Of a stretch of DNA of 64,000 nucleotides, positions 46,961-56,572 are shown one piece after another. A model generated the notes under the pieces. The model did no database searches, had not been told where the DNA came from, and saw only the letters and a list, made by a program, of their open reading frames with translations. Within the stretch, counting starts at the first letter, position 1; each line of letters begins with the position of its first letter. Made by a program: the position numbers and the translations under genes. Source of the DNA: Toxorhynchites rutilus septentrionalis (Eukaryota; Arthropoda; Insecta; Diptera; Culicidae); the NCBI RefSeq assembly GCF_029784135.1, contig NC_073744.1:33114939-33178938 (forward strand), written 5' to 3'.

Positions 46961-47060
46961 CTAGCTGACCCGGCAAACTTCGTCCCGCCCAAAATTTGTT
47001 TTTTGTTATCAATACCTTCCAACATTCACGTTTTCTTACTATAAGCATGTTCATGGGTCC
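46961..47060 (+). repeat. Dispersed leader segment, shared with 50587-50662
   Basis: CTAGCTGACCCGGCAAACTT, CGTCCCGCCCAAAATTTG and CATTCACGTTTTCTTAC match GAGCTGACCCTGCGTATTTT, TTCCGTCCATAAGTTTG and CATTCACGTTTCCTCC at 50587. The string GCTGACCCGGCAAAC is a common insect repeat motif. It stands in front of the tandem repeats at 47338. Confidence 0.6.
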
Positions 47061-47337
47061 AATCGCAGAACTGTTCATTGATTGATCTTTTAATCAACCC
47101 CGTTGAATTTACCTTTTACTATAAAATTCGTAGTATTTTTAACAAAACTCATCATTATAATATCAGATTATTTTCAGACACAATTCTCGTTCAAGATTTT
47201 TCAACCACTGGCAAATAACATGTTTTTCCGTTACATGGAATAAATGTTTTATACAGAAAATATGATAGAATAAAGACAGCCCTATATCCTTCCTCGAGTT
47301 CTGCTCTTATCAACACATCCGGCGATCCTTTTTTTGG

Positions 47338-48165
47338 TAGAAACATTTATTGCATCCTAAAACCTCCACATGCCAAAATTGGTTTCGTTTGCTTGATTAA
47401 TCCTCGAGTAATTCAGAAATTTGTGTTTCATTTGTATGGCTGTCCCCCTTAGAAAGGGGAATGGAGAGTCTAACCATCATAGAAACACTTATTGCACCCT
47501 AAAATCTTCACATGCCAAATTTGGTTTCATTTTCTTGATTAATTCTCGAATGATGTAGAAATTTGTGTTTCATTTCTATGGCAGACCCCCCCCTCCCCTC
47601 CCCCTCTGAAAGGTGCTAGGAGAGTTGAACCACCATAGAAATGTTTCTTGCCCCTTAAAAACTTCACATGCCAAATTTGGTTCAGTTTGCTGGATTTGTT
47701 CTTAAATTATGCAGAAATTTGTATGGCAGTCCCCCCCCCCCCATCAGAGAGAGGGGAGAAGTGTCTATTCACCATGGAAACGTTTCGTGTCCCTTAAAAC
47801 ATTCACATGACAAATTCGGCTCCATTTGCTTGATTAGTTTTCGAATTATGCAGAAATTTGTCTTTGATTTGTATGGCAGTTCCCCCTTAGAGAGGGGGGT
47901 GTCTCACCAACGTAAAAACATTTATTGCACCCTAAAACCTCGACATGCCAAATTTGGTTTTATTTGCTTGATTAATTCTCGAGTTATGCAGAAATTTGTG
48001 TTTCATTTGTATGGCAGCCCAACCTAAGAGATGGGGGGGGGAGTATCTAACCATCATAAAAACATTTATAGCACCCTGAAACCTCCACATGCCTAATTTG
48101 GTTTAATTTGCTTGATTAATTCTCGAGTAATGCAGAAACTTGTGTTTCATTTGTATAGCGACTGA
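47338..48165 (+). repeat. Six tandem copies of a ~140-bp repeat
   Basis: Each unit runs GAAACATTTATTGCACCCTA, then CCTCCACATGCCAAATTTGG, TTGCTTGATTAATTCTCGAG, CAGAAATTTGTGTTTCATTT, GTATGGC and a C-run with a matching AGAGAGGGG. Units start near 47338, 47479, 47636, 47776, 47912 and 48054. The spacing varies (136-157 bp) mainly in the C/G-rich segment. The units are diverged from each other, so the array is not freshly amplified. A frame across three units (47668-48027) is a by-product. Confidence 0.85.
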
Positions 48166-48500
48166 AATCAAATAAGAATAGTCCGGTTATGATCTTATGC
48201 ATTATATGCAATAAATGTTCCACGCCACTAACATTAATCATATATTTCATTCAACAAAATTCTAGAAAAATATATGAAAAAAGTCACTTGTCCAAAAAAG
48301 TTACTCCTATACTCGCGTCGGTGTGTCAGATCGAAAGTGTTAAAAAAGTGGCACACGTCCCCTTTGCAACAACACATGCAATACGGTAAACGATGACAAA
48401 CGACGATTAACGAAGCTAGAGAGAATCGCAAAGTCGTAGTGTTGATATTTTCTGAGAAATGAACGAATTATTGCGCGAGTATAGGAGTGTTAAAAAATTC

Positions 48501-48590
48501 TTCGATTGGATTGTTCGTTGGAAAAAGTGTATTGCTTCAGAAGAGGTCTATTTCGGAGACGATAATATAAATTTAGATGATAAACAAAGC
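48501..48590 (+). pseudogene. C-terminal scrap of a mariner-like transposase
   Basis: The frame reads FDWIVRWKKCIASEEVYFGD, then DNINLDD. A Trp-x-x-Arg-Trp-x-x-Cys-Ile pattern followed by x-YF(E)GD is the usual C-terminus of mariner-type transposases. A sister fragment lies at 55840-55929. The rest of the transposase is absent. Confidence 0.5.
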
Positions 48591-48609
48591 ATTTTTTTTA
48601 AAAACACAA

Positions 48610-50586
48610 ATTATTGGTAGGTATATATATATATAATAATAATAAAATGCTATTTTATTTTTCATTACAGGTAAATATCTTCAAGGAATTCTAAGTCCAA
48701 GCAAACTGATGCGAGATTTTCTTGTTGCAAACGCAGCATCTTGTAACCGAGTAAGCAAATAAAACTCTGATTCGTTAATATATTAGTCACATTTGCATTT
48801 GGTTGACGGTTTTTCCGTCGTAAAAATGACATCGAACGAGAATGTTGTTCATTTACTAGTACCCATCCGCAGATAATGTTTTACTCGTGCTGTCCAACGC
48901 TAAACGGAAAGATAAGCCAAAACATTATTCCCCCAAAAAGACGCGAAGCTCTTCGTTTGGATATCGTAAAGTTGCCGCAATTTAGAGCCCTATAAACTAG
49001 GACGGAAAGTTTGTCTCGTGCGCGGCGCTATTCGGCGTGAAAATTTCCAGCTAGAATAAAGATCGCAGCGGCTTGCAAAGGATGAAATATAGAACGGTAC
49101 TTAAGGCCAACCAGTGCCGTGAGTACCCCTCATTCGAAGAGAGAATGTATGCTTACACGTTGGGCAGCAAATCTAGAACCAGCGAACCAGTCTACAAACA
49201 GTCACGGTCATAAAATTAGCCCACTTAACAGATAATATAAACATACGGCACAAGTTTACTCGAGCGCGGACCGAACGGTTTTCGCTGAGGCGGAACAATT
49301 TCCCCCTTTTTCCCGGGGAGCCTTATTCAAATAAAGATGCCGAACATTGAACCATCGTGAGTGAAAGAGACCGAAGGGAGCCTTTCCCAACCCAAACATT
49401 ACAAACAGATGTGCAGCGCCCCACGGCGGCAAACGAGGTCCCATTTTGTGTGTGTGTATCTGTGTATGTGGGTTACATGCCTCCAATGTGTTTGTTCAGA
49501 GGAAACTATCTTCCCGAGCGTAAGAAAGCACTTCTTTCGGCAGCATCCTAAACAAGCAGTACGCGAACATAAACAGCCGGTCGTAAATAAACAATAACAC
49601 TGCATTATCACGACCACCGACGGCACCATCTCTGGAGTGGAGAACTCTTTCGGTTTGGAGATCACGGTTTGAGTTGGTGCTTATTGCATAATTTAGGTTA
49701 ATTGTTTGTGGTGTGGTCCCAACTCCGTGCCCACCAACGAACGTCTACAAAATCGCATACTGTGAACTACCAAAAAAAAATCACTTCCAGATGTAATAAT
49801 TACATCGAGGCAACAGCAACTTAACAGCATCTTAAAGTGATTGGCATCCTTCTCGGGGTGTGAGACGACAATCTTCTGGAGCCAATTTCAGTACCATCGA
49901 CTAAACAACCCGAAAACCATCGGAGAAAGAAATTATGCTTGTCACTTTTCATTCAGCGGTTTCGAACTGATGTTGCCTCCAAGTTGGCGGGGCCATCTTT
50001 TGCTCTTTCGCCGCCTAAACCATTGTTAACACTCCCACCAACCTTCCGCCGAAACCAAACCCTCAACCCTGTCTAACTGTCGGCACATTTCACCGCCAAG
50101 CACCACCTAGGATCCTATTCATACTAAATGGGACGAAAGGATGGTTCGTTCACAGTAACTCGAGAGCGTTCACCCATATTTTAATGGCATTATCATTTTT
50201 CGGAAAATAATTGCTTTTGTTGCCTGCCTGGAATCCTATCCGGAGAGAATCAGAAAGACAACGGTTCTCGTTTCTTGGCATTATTGGGTTGGCCGGAAAG
50301 GCAGCACGCAATCACATTGATGGCGCACTCCAACTGAGCGTCCAACAGTTGAATTTTGGGCTCTTTCGAATTGTTGAGAACAGGTCATAAAGTCGGAATA
50401 ATCGTATACATTCAATGTTTCGGATGAACCGTTTGAAGATAAATCTTCGTTGAAGAGCTTACACTACATAGGTGAAGATTGAACACGAAGAAATCTGAAC
50501 GCATAAAAAAAGCTGCCATAAAGGCATTTTTGTGTTTTTTCCCCCGAAAATCCCGGTCTGTCCGCTCGGAAGTTAGCAAAATATTT
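48610..50586. other. Low-repeat DNA block, no gene recognised
   Basis: Mostly balanced sequence with a GT-rich run at 49448-49470. The frames at 49256-49665 overlap on both strands without a domain. No repeat partners are found in the window. Confidence 0.35.
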
Positions 50587-50662
50587 ACAAGAGCTGACCC
50601 TGCGTATTTTGTTCCGTCCATAAGTTTGTTTTGTTCTAAATAATTTCGAACATTCACGTTTC
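50587..50662 (+). repeat. Second copy of the GCTGACCC leader
   Basis: GAGCTGACCCTGCGTATTTTG to CGAACATTCACGTTTCC, related to 46961-47060. The tandem repeats that follow the first copy are missing here. Confidence 0.5.
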
Positions 50663-52224
50663 CTCCCGAAACTAACGACCAGCCGGCAACGAGGCTTTCC
50701 AAATGGCCTTCCTCAAGGCCGAGAATTTAGTTCCGCCTTCAAGGCTAGAGGCGAATAAAGGGTGTGTCACATCAAATTGCATCACGGAAAAAACGCTGTA
50801 GAAATTCGCCCAGTAGACCGATCCTTTTGAAAATTTTAGACAGTAAAATAAAAACTATTAAACAACTTTTGGCATTTTCTTTTTATTAATACTTCGAGCC
50901 CAAGCCCGTATGCTCGCACCTTCCTCTTTACCCCGTCCATAAGGTTCTGTACAACGTCAGGTTGTAGTTTTTTTTTAACAGAAATCCATTTTCTCTTGAA
51001 GTCCGCCTCCGATTTGACAACTTTTGGGTTCTTCCGGAGGGCCTGCTTCATAATCGCCCAATATTTCTCTATTGGGCGAAGCTCCGGCGCGTTGGACGGG
51101 TTCATTTCCTTTGGCACGAAGGTGACCCCGTTGGCTTCGTACCACTCCAACACGTCCTTTGAATAGTGGCACGAAGCGAGATCCGGCCAGAAGATGCTCG
51201 GGCCCTCGTGCTGCTTCACTAGTGGTAGTAAGCGCTTCTGTAGGCACTCCTTAAGGTAAACCTGCCCGTTTACCGTGCCGGTCATCACCAAGGGGGCGCT
51301 CCGCTTTCCGCAAGAGCAGATCGCTTGCCACACCATGTACTTTTTGGCAAACTTGGATAGTTTCTGCTTGCGAATTTCCTCCGGAAGGCTGAATTTGTCC
51401 TCTGCGGAGAAGAACAACAGGCCCGGCAGCTGACGAAAGTCCGTTTTGACGTAGGTTTCGTCGTCCATTACCAGGCAATGCGGCTTCATCAGCATTTCAG
51501 TGTACAGCTTCCGGGCTCGCGTCTTCCCCACCATGTTTTGCCTTTCGTCGCGGTTAGGAGCCTTCTGAACCTTGTATGTACGCAGGCCCTCCCGCTACTT
51601 GGTCCGCTGGACGAATGAACTTGACAAATTCAGCTTATTGGCGACATCCCGGACCGAACTTCTCGGATCACGTCTAAACTGCTTAACTACGCGCTTGTGA
51701 TCTTTTGACGTAGGACTACGTCTAACCGGAAGATATAGGGGGTGAAATGGAAATCTAGGCACTGAACAAGTAGGAAAAAATGCAAGATTTGAAACGCTTA
51801 TAACTTGAGCATTTCTCAATGGATCGCAAAGGTTTTTGCATCAATTGATAGGAAATATATCTACGCATCTATCATAACGAATAACATTTCATTTTTCTTG
51901 AGATAAATAATTCAATAATTGTGAAATATCAAGCATTGTCAAAATGCACTATGTGCCCATTTTTGATTGGTCCATTTTGTGCTACTCAAATCGTACCGAC
52001 CAAAACGGGCAACCAGAGCAGCAGCGAAATAGAATGAAGCACGATTGGAAAGGAAAAAGGAAAAAAAGAAAGAAACATTGGTCGCAGTCTCACACATGGG
52101 TAATTCTCGAGCCAGCCAGTCAGCTTAAAAATCCCCGCACCGCTGCCGTAACGATCATTCTCATTCGAACCGTACACCACATCGGTTCGCATCACAACAC
52201 ATCAACAAACCAACCCAAGCAGCC

Positions 52225-52610
52225 ATGTCTGGTCATGGTAAAGGAGGAAAAGTGAAGGGAAAGGCAAAATCCCGCTCGAACCGTGTTGATCTGGAGTTCC
52301 CCGCAAGGGTAGCTAGGCCGAGCGCGTTAGTATCAGTGCATCAGTCCACCTAGCCGGCGTTATATAGTTTCGGCCGCCGAAGTGGAAAAACTGCTCGCGA
52401 CGATAAGAAAACTCGCATTCAGAACAGACCACATTCGGTTCGGTGGACATCAAGACAACAACAGGCAGTTGCAGCGAGTGGCAAACGCAATCGCAAAACG
52501 ACAGCAGGTAGCGGAAGAAAAAAGTTTGTTCTTTATACAATCTGCTTTGGTGGCAAAACCAGAACAAGGCGGCATCGAGGGCGTTCGAAATGGTTTTTCT
52601 TAAAACCACG
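52225..52610 (+). pseudogene. Histone H2A pseudogene, unit 1
   Basis: It starts at ATG 52225 with SGHGKGGKVKGKAKSRSNR, the canonical H2A N-terminal tail. After LEFP a deletion of about 25 bp, by comparison with unit 2, removes VGRIHRLL and shifts the frame, giving a TAG near 52352. Later pieces remain in other frames: RKG, the GVNYAERV region and AARDxKKTRI near 52400-52425. The C-terminal half is not recognisable as H2A. A CCAAT-type motif (TTTTGATTGGTCC at 51961) and a weak TATA-like CTTAAAAAT (52134) lie upstream. Confidence 0.85.
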
Positions 52611-52650
52611 AGTACTAAGTTTTCTAAATTGGAACCATTCCATAAAACAA

Positions 52651-52666
52651 GGCGCTTTTCAGGGCC
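52651..52666 (+). terminator. Histone-type 3' stem-loop of unit 1
   Basis: GGCGCTTTTCAGGGCC is the replication-dependent histone mRNA 3' hairpin (consensus GGYCYTTTTMAGRRCC) with one mismatched pair in the stem. A purine-rich AAAAAAGAG follows some 15 bp later, a possible histone downstream element. It tells that the source was a replication-dependent histone gene copied at the DNA level or with its non-polyadenylated end. Confidence 0.75.
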
Positions 52667-53040
52667 AATAAACCTTCCAAAAAAGAGTTTAGGAAATACA
52701 GTTCAATGCTTTCTAAAACATTATCCAAAATAATAATAAAACACAAATTGATTTTTTCATAATTTGTTTGCCAGGATCTGATGAGTATGTAAATTTGGCA
52801 GTTGTTCTGAGCTTATTGATTTTCACCAATTCTTAAATTGTTTCTAGATTGAAAGTACAGTAATTTTCACTTATCTCGACATTTAGCTAATTGGACGGAC
52901 CTGTAATGCGACATATTTAGTTGGACATTTTTGTAAACATAGAGTTCGGGGTCCATATTATGACCCCACGTTGAAAGTCGACATTGTATCACTGTCATCG
53001 CAAATGATCAATTACAGGTTAAAATTACCTCCAATCCGAT

Positions 53041-53195
53041 ACTGAGTGGTGGTAATGCGACGTGCCATTGAATGTAATTTACTGTAAAATATGTCACAAG
53101 CTGGATGGGAAGAAATTTTCCAACTGTGAAAGCTGTGGCGAGTGGCAAATGCAATCGCTAAACAGAAAGGTTTAGCCGAACAAGATGGGGATATC
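53041..53195 (+). repeat. 155-bp internal repeat, first copy
   Basis: GACGTGCCATTGAATGTAAT, TGTCACAAGCTGGATGGGAA and GCTGTGGCGAGTGGCAAATG recur at 53802-53955 with few changes. A related piece (GCAGCGAGTGGCAAACGCAA) also follows the H2A remnant in unit 1 at about 52473. The element was thus built by repeated duplication of one histone-bearing unit. Confidence 0.8.
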
Positions 53196-53417
53196 GAGTA
53201 ATAACAAAACAATAAACTCTTTAGATTGAAGATAATTTTGTGATCCGGAAAAGGACCCTTTTTAGCCTGCATGTGAATCCAACGAGCGAACAAATCGTAA
53301 TGAATGTATTTTTTTGCCATCGCTCCCTTTTAACGCTCATTCGTTCGTCTCGTTGGACTCGCCCCTCTGGCTGAGTCTGCCGATTTGTCTCTATCCTGTG
53401 AGTGTGTACCGCTAGAG

Positions 53418-53424
53418 TATAAAA
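53418..53424 (+). promoter_or_regulatory. TATA box of H2A unit 2
   Basis: TATAAAA in AGAGTATAAAACACGCGG about 75 bp upstream of the degenerate start. Position and sequence fit a histone promoter. Confidence 0.5.
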
Positions 53425-53493
53425 CACGCGGACCCCAACAAAATATCTTATTTTCTTTCAAACCATATACTCGTGTGGTTGTACGGCATCGGC

Positions 53494-53730
53494 ATCGTGG
53501 ACGTAACAAAGGAGGACAAGTTAAGGGAAAGGCAAAGTCTCACTCGAACCGTGCAGGTCTCCAGTTCCCTGTTGGTCGCATTCACTGATTGCTCCGCAAG
53601 GGTAACTAGGCCGAACGGATTGGTGCCGGAGCACCAGTATACCTAACAGCGATTATAGAGTTTCGGCTGTCGGAGTGCTCAAGTTAGCTTGCAAAGCTGC
53701 TCACGACAATCAGAAAACCCGCTTCAAGAA
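53494..53730 (+). pseudogene. Histone H2A pseudogene, unit 2
   Basis: The ATG is lost; the tail reads [22 protein letters not shown], then PVGRIH followed by TGA where CGA (Arg) is expected, LLRKGN with TAG for TAC (Tyr), then AERIGAGAPVYLTAI. After that homology fades. Different lesions from unit 1, so the two units decayed separately. Confidence 0.88.
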
Positions 53731-53801
53731 CAGAGCAGCTTCGGTTCGGCGCTCATCAAGGCAACAATTAGTTTCAGTGAGTGGCAAAGTGTTTCTCCGG
53801 C

Positions 53802-53955
53802 ACGTCGCATTAAATGTAATTTACTAAACAACATGTCACAAGCTGGATGGGAAGAAATTTTCCAACTGTGAAAGCTGTGGCGAGTGGCAAACGCAATAGC
53901 TAAACAGGAAGGTTTAACCGAACAAGATGGGAATATCGAGTGATAACAAAAACAC
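53802..53955 (+). repeat. 155-bp internal repeat, second copy
   Basis: Second copy of the block at 53041-53195, here lying between the H2A unit 2 remnant and its 3' stem-loop. That position suggests it belongs to the 3' part of each unit. Confidence 0.8.
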
Positions 53956-53964
53956 AACACCAAA

Positions 53965-53980
53965 GGTTCTTTTAAGAACC
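53965..53980 (+). terminator. Histone-type 3' stem-loop of unit 2
   Basis: GGTTCTTTTAAGAACC forms a perfect 6-bp stem and TTTA loop, the geometry of the histone mRNA 3' hairpin, with compensated stem bases compared with unit 1. Confidence 0.75.
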
Positions 53981-54537
53981 ATCAACATATTCATAAAGAG
54001 TAAAAAGTAAACTAATCCATTTTTCAGGTAGATAGGTAGGTATTCACGTAGGAGAAGAAAATAAAACAATATATTTAAAATATATATTTAACAAAAGCTG
54101 TCCCCTTTGTATAGTCCTACGTCACTCCGGTTATGTCCCCGACATTACCCACCCGTCTTTTTCACTGACGGAGCATCCATTTTTGCCGTTCTTCACCTTC
54201 CAGTCGATGGTTAGGATCTCGAAGTATCGTTTTAGTACTCTGCTGACCGTGGATTGGACGATTCCCAGCATCTTACCGATGTCCCGATGTGACAACTCCG
54301 GATTCTCGAAATGAGTGCACAGGATTAATTCACGACGCTCTTTTTCGTTCGACGACATTTTTCCAAATTTACGAAAAATTTACAGTGAAGCATGGCCAAC
54401 GTGATCTATACACTCTTATCTGATCATAAGCGAAATCTGAAGATATAATTCCTAAAAATTAAATTTCTACAGCGTTTTTTCCGTGATGCAATTTGATGTG
54501 ACACACCCTTTAATCTGTAAAATTTAATAGCCTCTAT

Positions 54538-54686
54538 TTTGTTCTGTATTATAGTGACATCCAACACTTTTGGCTGGTTCGTCACTTTTACCTTCCATTT
54601 TGAAAGAATGTCGGGAGCGAGAATTGAACTCGTGATCTTCACCATGAAAAGTATGGATGTTATCACTACACCAGATCGCCTCCGAA
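54538..54686 (-). mobile_element. Second tRNA-derived SINE family, copy 2, with 9-bp duplication
   Basis: Reverse complement of the family at 20592-20735: B-box side GAATTGAACTCGTG and A-box side CACTACACCAGATCGCC. The flanks share AGCCTCTAT (54529-54537 and 54687-54695). About 149 bp. It landed immediately beside ITmD37E copy 2. Confidence 0.78.
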
Positions 54687-54699
54687 AGCCTCTATAATT

Positions 54700-55500
54700 T
54701 AAACCATGATCATCATTATTCAAGTCCCAGTCTCGCTTTACCTAGCAGACAGCAGTCTTTAAAAAAAAAAAACGGAAGATTGAAATCGCACACAGTAGTG
54801 CAATTTTGTTCGGTGGAGGCACCGCGCCGATTTTTATACCGTCTAGTGGAGTGTGCTTCTGTATTTTTGCACCTCATTATTTGTGCATCTGTACTGGGGT
54901 GTAAGTTTAGAATGTAGAAAACGAAAGCGTTACGTTCGGGGTGCAAGAATCTCAGCGTGCATACCCCTTTGTCAGCGGAACGAAGAGATATGACAATCAC
55001 TTTCGAGAAAAAGGTGTATGAGTGATGTTTGTTACTGAATGATCCACAGCTCCATAGCTCGAAAACTGCATTGAAAGCAAACTATTTAAATCACAAAAAT
55101 ATATAAATATGGTTGAGAGTCCATCGAAGTCAGGAATGGTCAGCGTTTGATGCATGTCGGCGAATGACCGTGAAAGCACTATAAATATTGTGCTCAGTCT
55201 GGCCAACCTCAGTTTCTATTTTGCCACTGGGTTGAATGGACGAACAAATTTTTTATATCTTTATATATAAAAGGAGGATTTTCCCACGTACGTGTAAAAT
55301 ATCAGCTGATCAGATCTTCGTCGTCTATGTATCGTTGAGTTTACCCGCTAGTTTTGTTTATTTACTTATATATATTTTTTATTATCCTAAAATCCATAAT
55401 TGTATTGTATTCGTGTGTTCGTTATTTTCCTTATTTTCACGCCACATTCAATAAGCTTGGAAATGAAAATTCTAGAAAATACTCAAAGTGCGTATAATAT
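54700..55500. other. AT-rich DNA, no gene recognised
   Basis: Contains a TATAAATA string (55180) and short frames on both strands without domains. No repeats with partners in this window. Confidence 0.3.
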
Positions 55501-55839
55501 GGTGTACCGCGACAAATTATAAAAAAAAAATACAGAAAATCAAACTTCTGAAATTTAAAGTATTTTTTTGGCATTTCGAAATTTTTATTTTTTTTATTTT
55601 TATATTTATTAAAACATACTTTTTATTTAAATATACCTGTTTTTGATGTGCGATTCTTTTTCAGAATTTTAGAGCGTTTTATGGTACAATATGTCAATAA
55701 TTTGAACTTTTGGAATTATCAAATTAAGTTTTGAGACACAGTACTGCTTTGAAGTGCTTTCAAAATGTATGTATCAAAATGTATCGAGAATTGAACATAC
55801 TATTTTGAGGCAATACCCGAAGACAGCTATAACGAATGA

Positions 55840-55929
55840 TTCGATGACTGGATTCTTCATTGGAAAAAGTATATTTATACAGAAGGGACATATTTTGAAG
55901 GCGATAGTATAAATTTAAATGATAAATAA
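55840..55929 (+). pseudogene. C-terminal scrap of a mariner-like transposase, sister of 48501
   Basis: The frame reads FDDWILHWKKYIYTEGTYFE, then GDSINLNDK and stop. The Trp-x-x-x-Trp and TYFEGD pattern is typical of mariner C-termini. DNA similarity to 48501-48610 continues into AAATAAAGCATTTTCTTTAA. Confidence 0.55.
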
Positions 55930-56572
55930 AGCATTTTCTTTAAAAACATAAATTATCGGTATAAAGGGCTTGGCCGGGTATAGAAATAGAAAGTGCCCAA
56001 ACCAAATCACCTGCTCTATGGAAAATATTGTACAGGGTACTAAATAAGTAATTTTGACTATTTTTTTGGAACCCCTATGAGGTTAAACATAGGATCTATG
56101 GTAAAAAACGTACTTTTCAACGTTTTTCACGCCATTCGAGATAAACATTTCAAAAAAAAAAAAATACTGGAAGTGCATTTTACTATGGTGTATCGAGAAA
56201 TATTATTAACAAATTTTCATCAAAAATTCAAGTACTAAAAAAATCATGAATATTGAAATTATTTTCGGAAAGTTTAGAGATTCACTACTACTCTAATTCG
56301 TATCTAAATATGTTTCTATGTCTCCCCTACATGTGTGATGTTTTTTTAAAATTTTACCAGACTTACAGACTTTACCAGACCAGACAGTAGTATTATCCTA
56401 ATATCTATAATTGTATTGTATTCATGTGTTCGTGAAAAGTGCCTCCAAATCTTATCACCATCGCTATGGAAAATGTTGTATATGGTATCAAATGAGAAAA
56501 ATTAAGCAATTTTTCTGAATCCCTAAGTATTATGGTGTCTATTATGGTGTATCACGACAAATTATAATTTTT

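Larger units (their letters stand above)
51707..54155 (+). mobile_element. Hairpin-ended element (family B) carrying two decayed histone H2A units
   Basis: It begins GACGTAGGACTACGTC, then TAACCGGAAGATATAGGGG, sharing the first 250 bp with 4406 and 27356. It ends GTATAGTCCTACGTCACTCC, then GGTTATGTCCCCGACATTAC and CCACCCG. It sits in the CTTTTT run of the ITmD37E transposase, with T-runs on both sides. The interior carries histone-type promoters, H2A coding remnants and histone 3' stem-loops, plus a 155-bp repeat (53041-53195 and 53802-53955). No transposase or helicase is present, so it is non-autonomous. The class is inferred, not shown. Confidence 0.75.
50849..54358 (-). pseudogene. ITmD37E transposase copy 2, interrupted by insertion and a nonsense codon
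   Basis: It starts at ATG 54358 (MSSNEKERRELIL). The N-terminal part runs to SVSEKD at about 54160, where the hairpin-ended element intervenes. Coding resumes at 51706 with HKRVVKQFRRD. A TAG at about 51596-51594 replaces the Gln seen in copy 1 (TKQREG in the family). Catalytic residues are again Asp in VMDDETYVK, Asp in FWPDLASCHYS and Glu in RPIEKYWAIMK. The C-terminus reads past KRKV (KVRAYGLGLEV) and then through a lost stop. This copy lacks the frameshift of copy 1, so the lesions differ. Confidence 0.9.
50758..54510 (-). mobile_element. ITmD37E transposon, copy 2, split by a hairpin-ended element
   Basis: TIRs AAGGGTGTGTCACATCAAAT and its inverted copy (ATTTGATGTGACACACCCTT) lie at 50758 and 54510, with TA at 50756-50757 and 54511-54512. 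Without the insert (51707-54155) it would be about 1.3 kb, the same as copy 1. The two copies are nearly identical over shared parts, so the insertion into this copy is recent. Confidence 0.92.

Noticed and set aside
47668..48027. 119-codon frame with repeated HAKFG and YGSP motifs as a repeat protein
   Set aside because: The repeats are the 140-bp tandem DNA units; the other units do not keep the frame.
52225..52610. Functional histone H2A gene
   Set aside because: A frame-shifting deletion after LEFP and loss of the C-terminal half exclude a working histone.
52858..53035. Possible small TA-flanked MITE starting CAGTAATTTTCACTTATCTC
   Set aside because: A convincing inverted partner was not found; CAGGTTAAAATTACC at 53016 is only a weak match.
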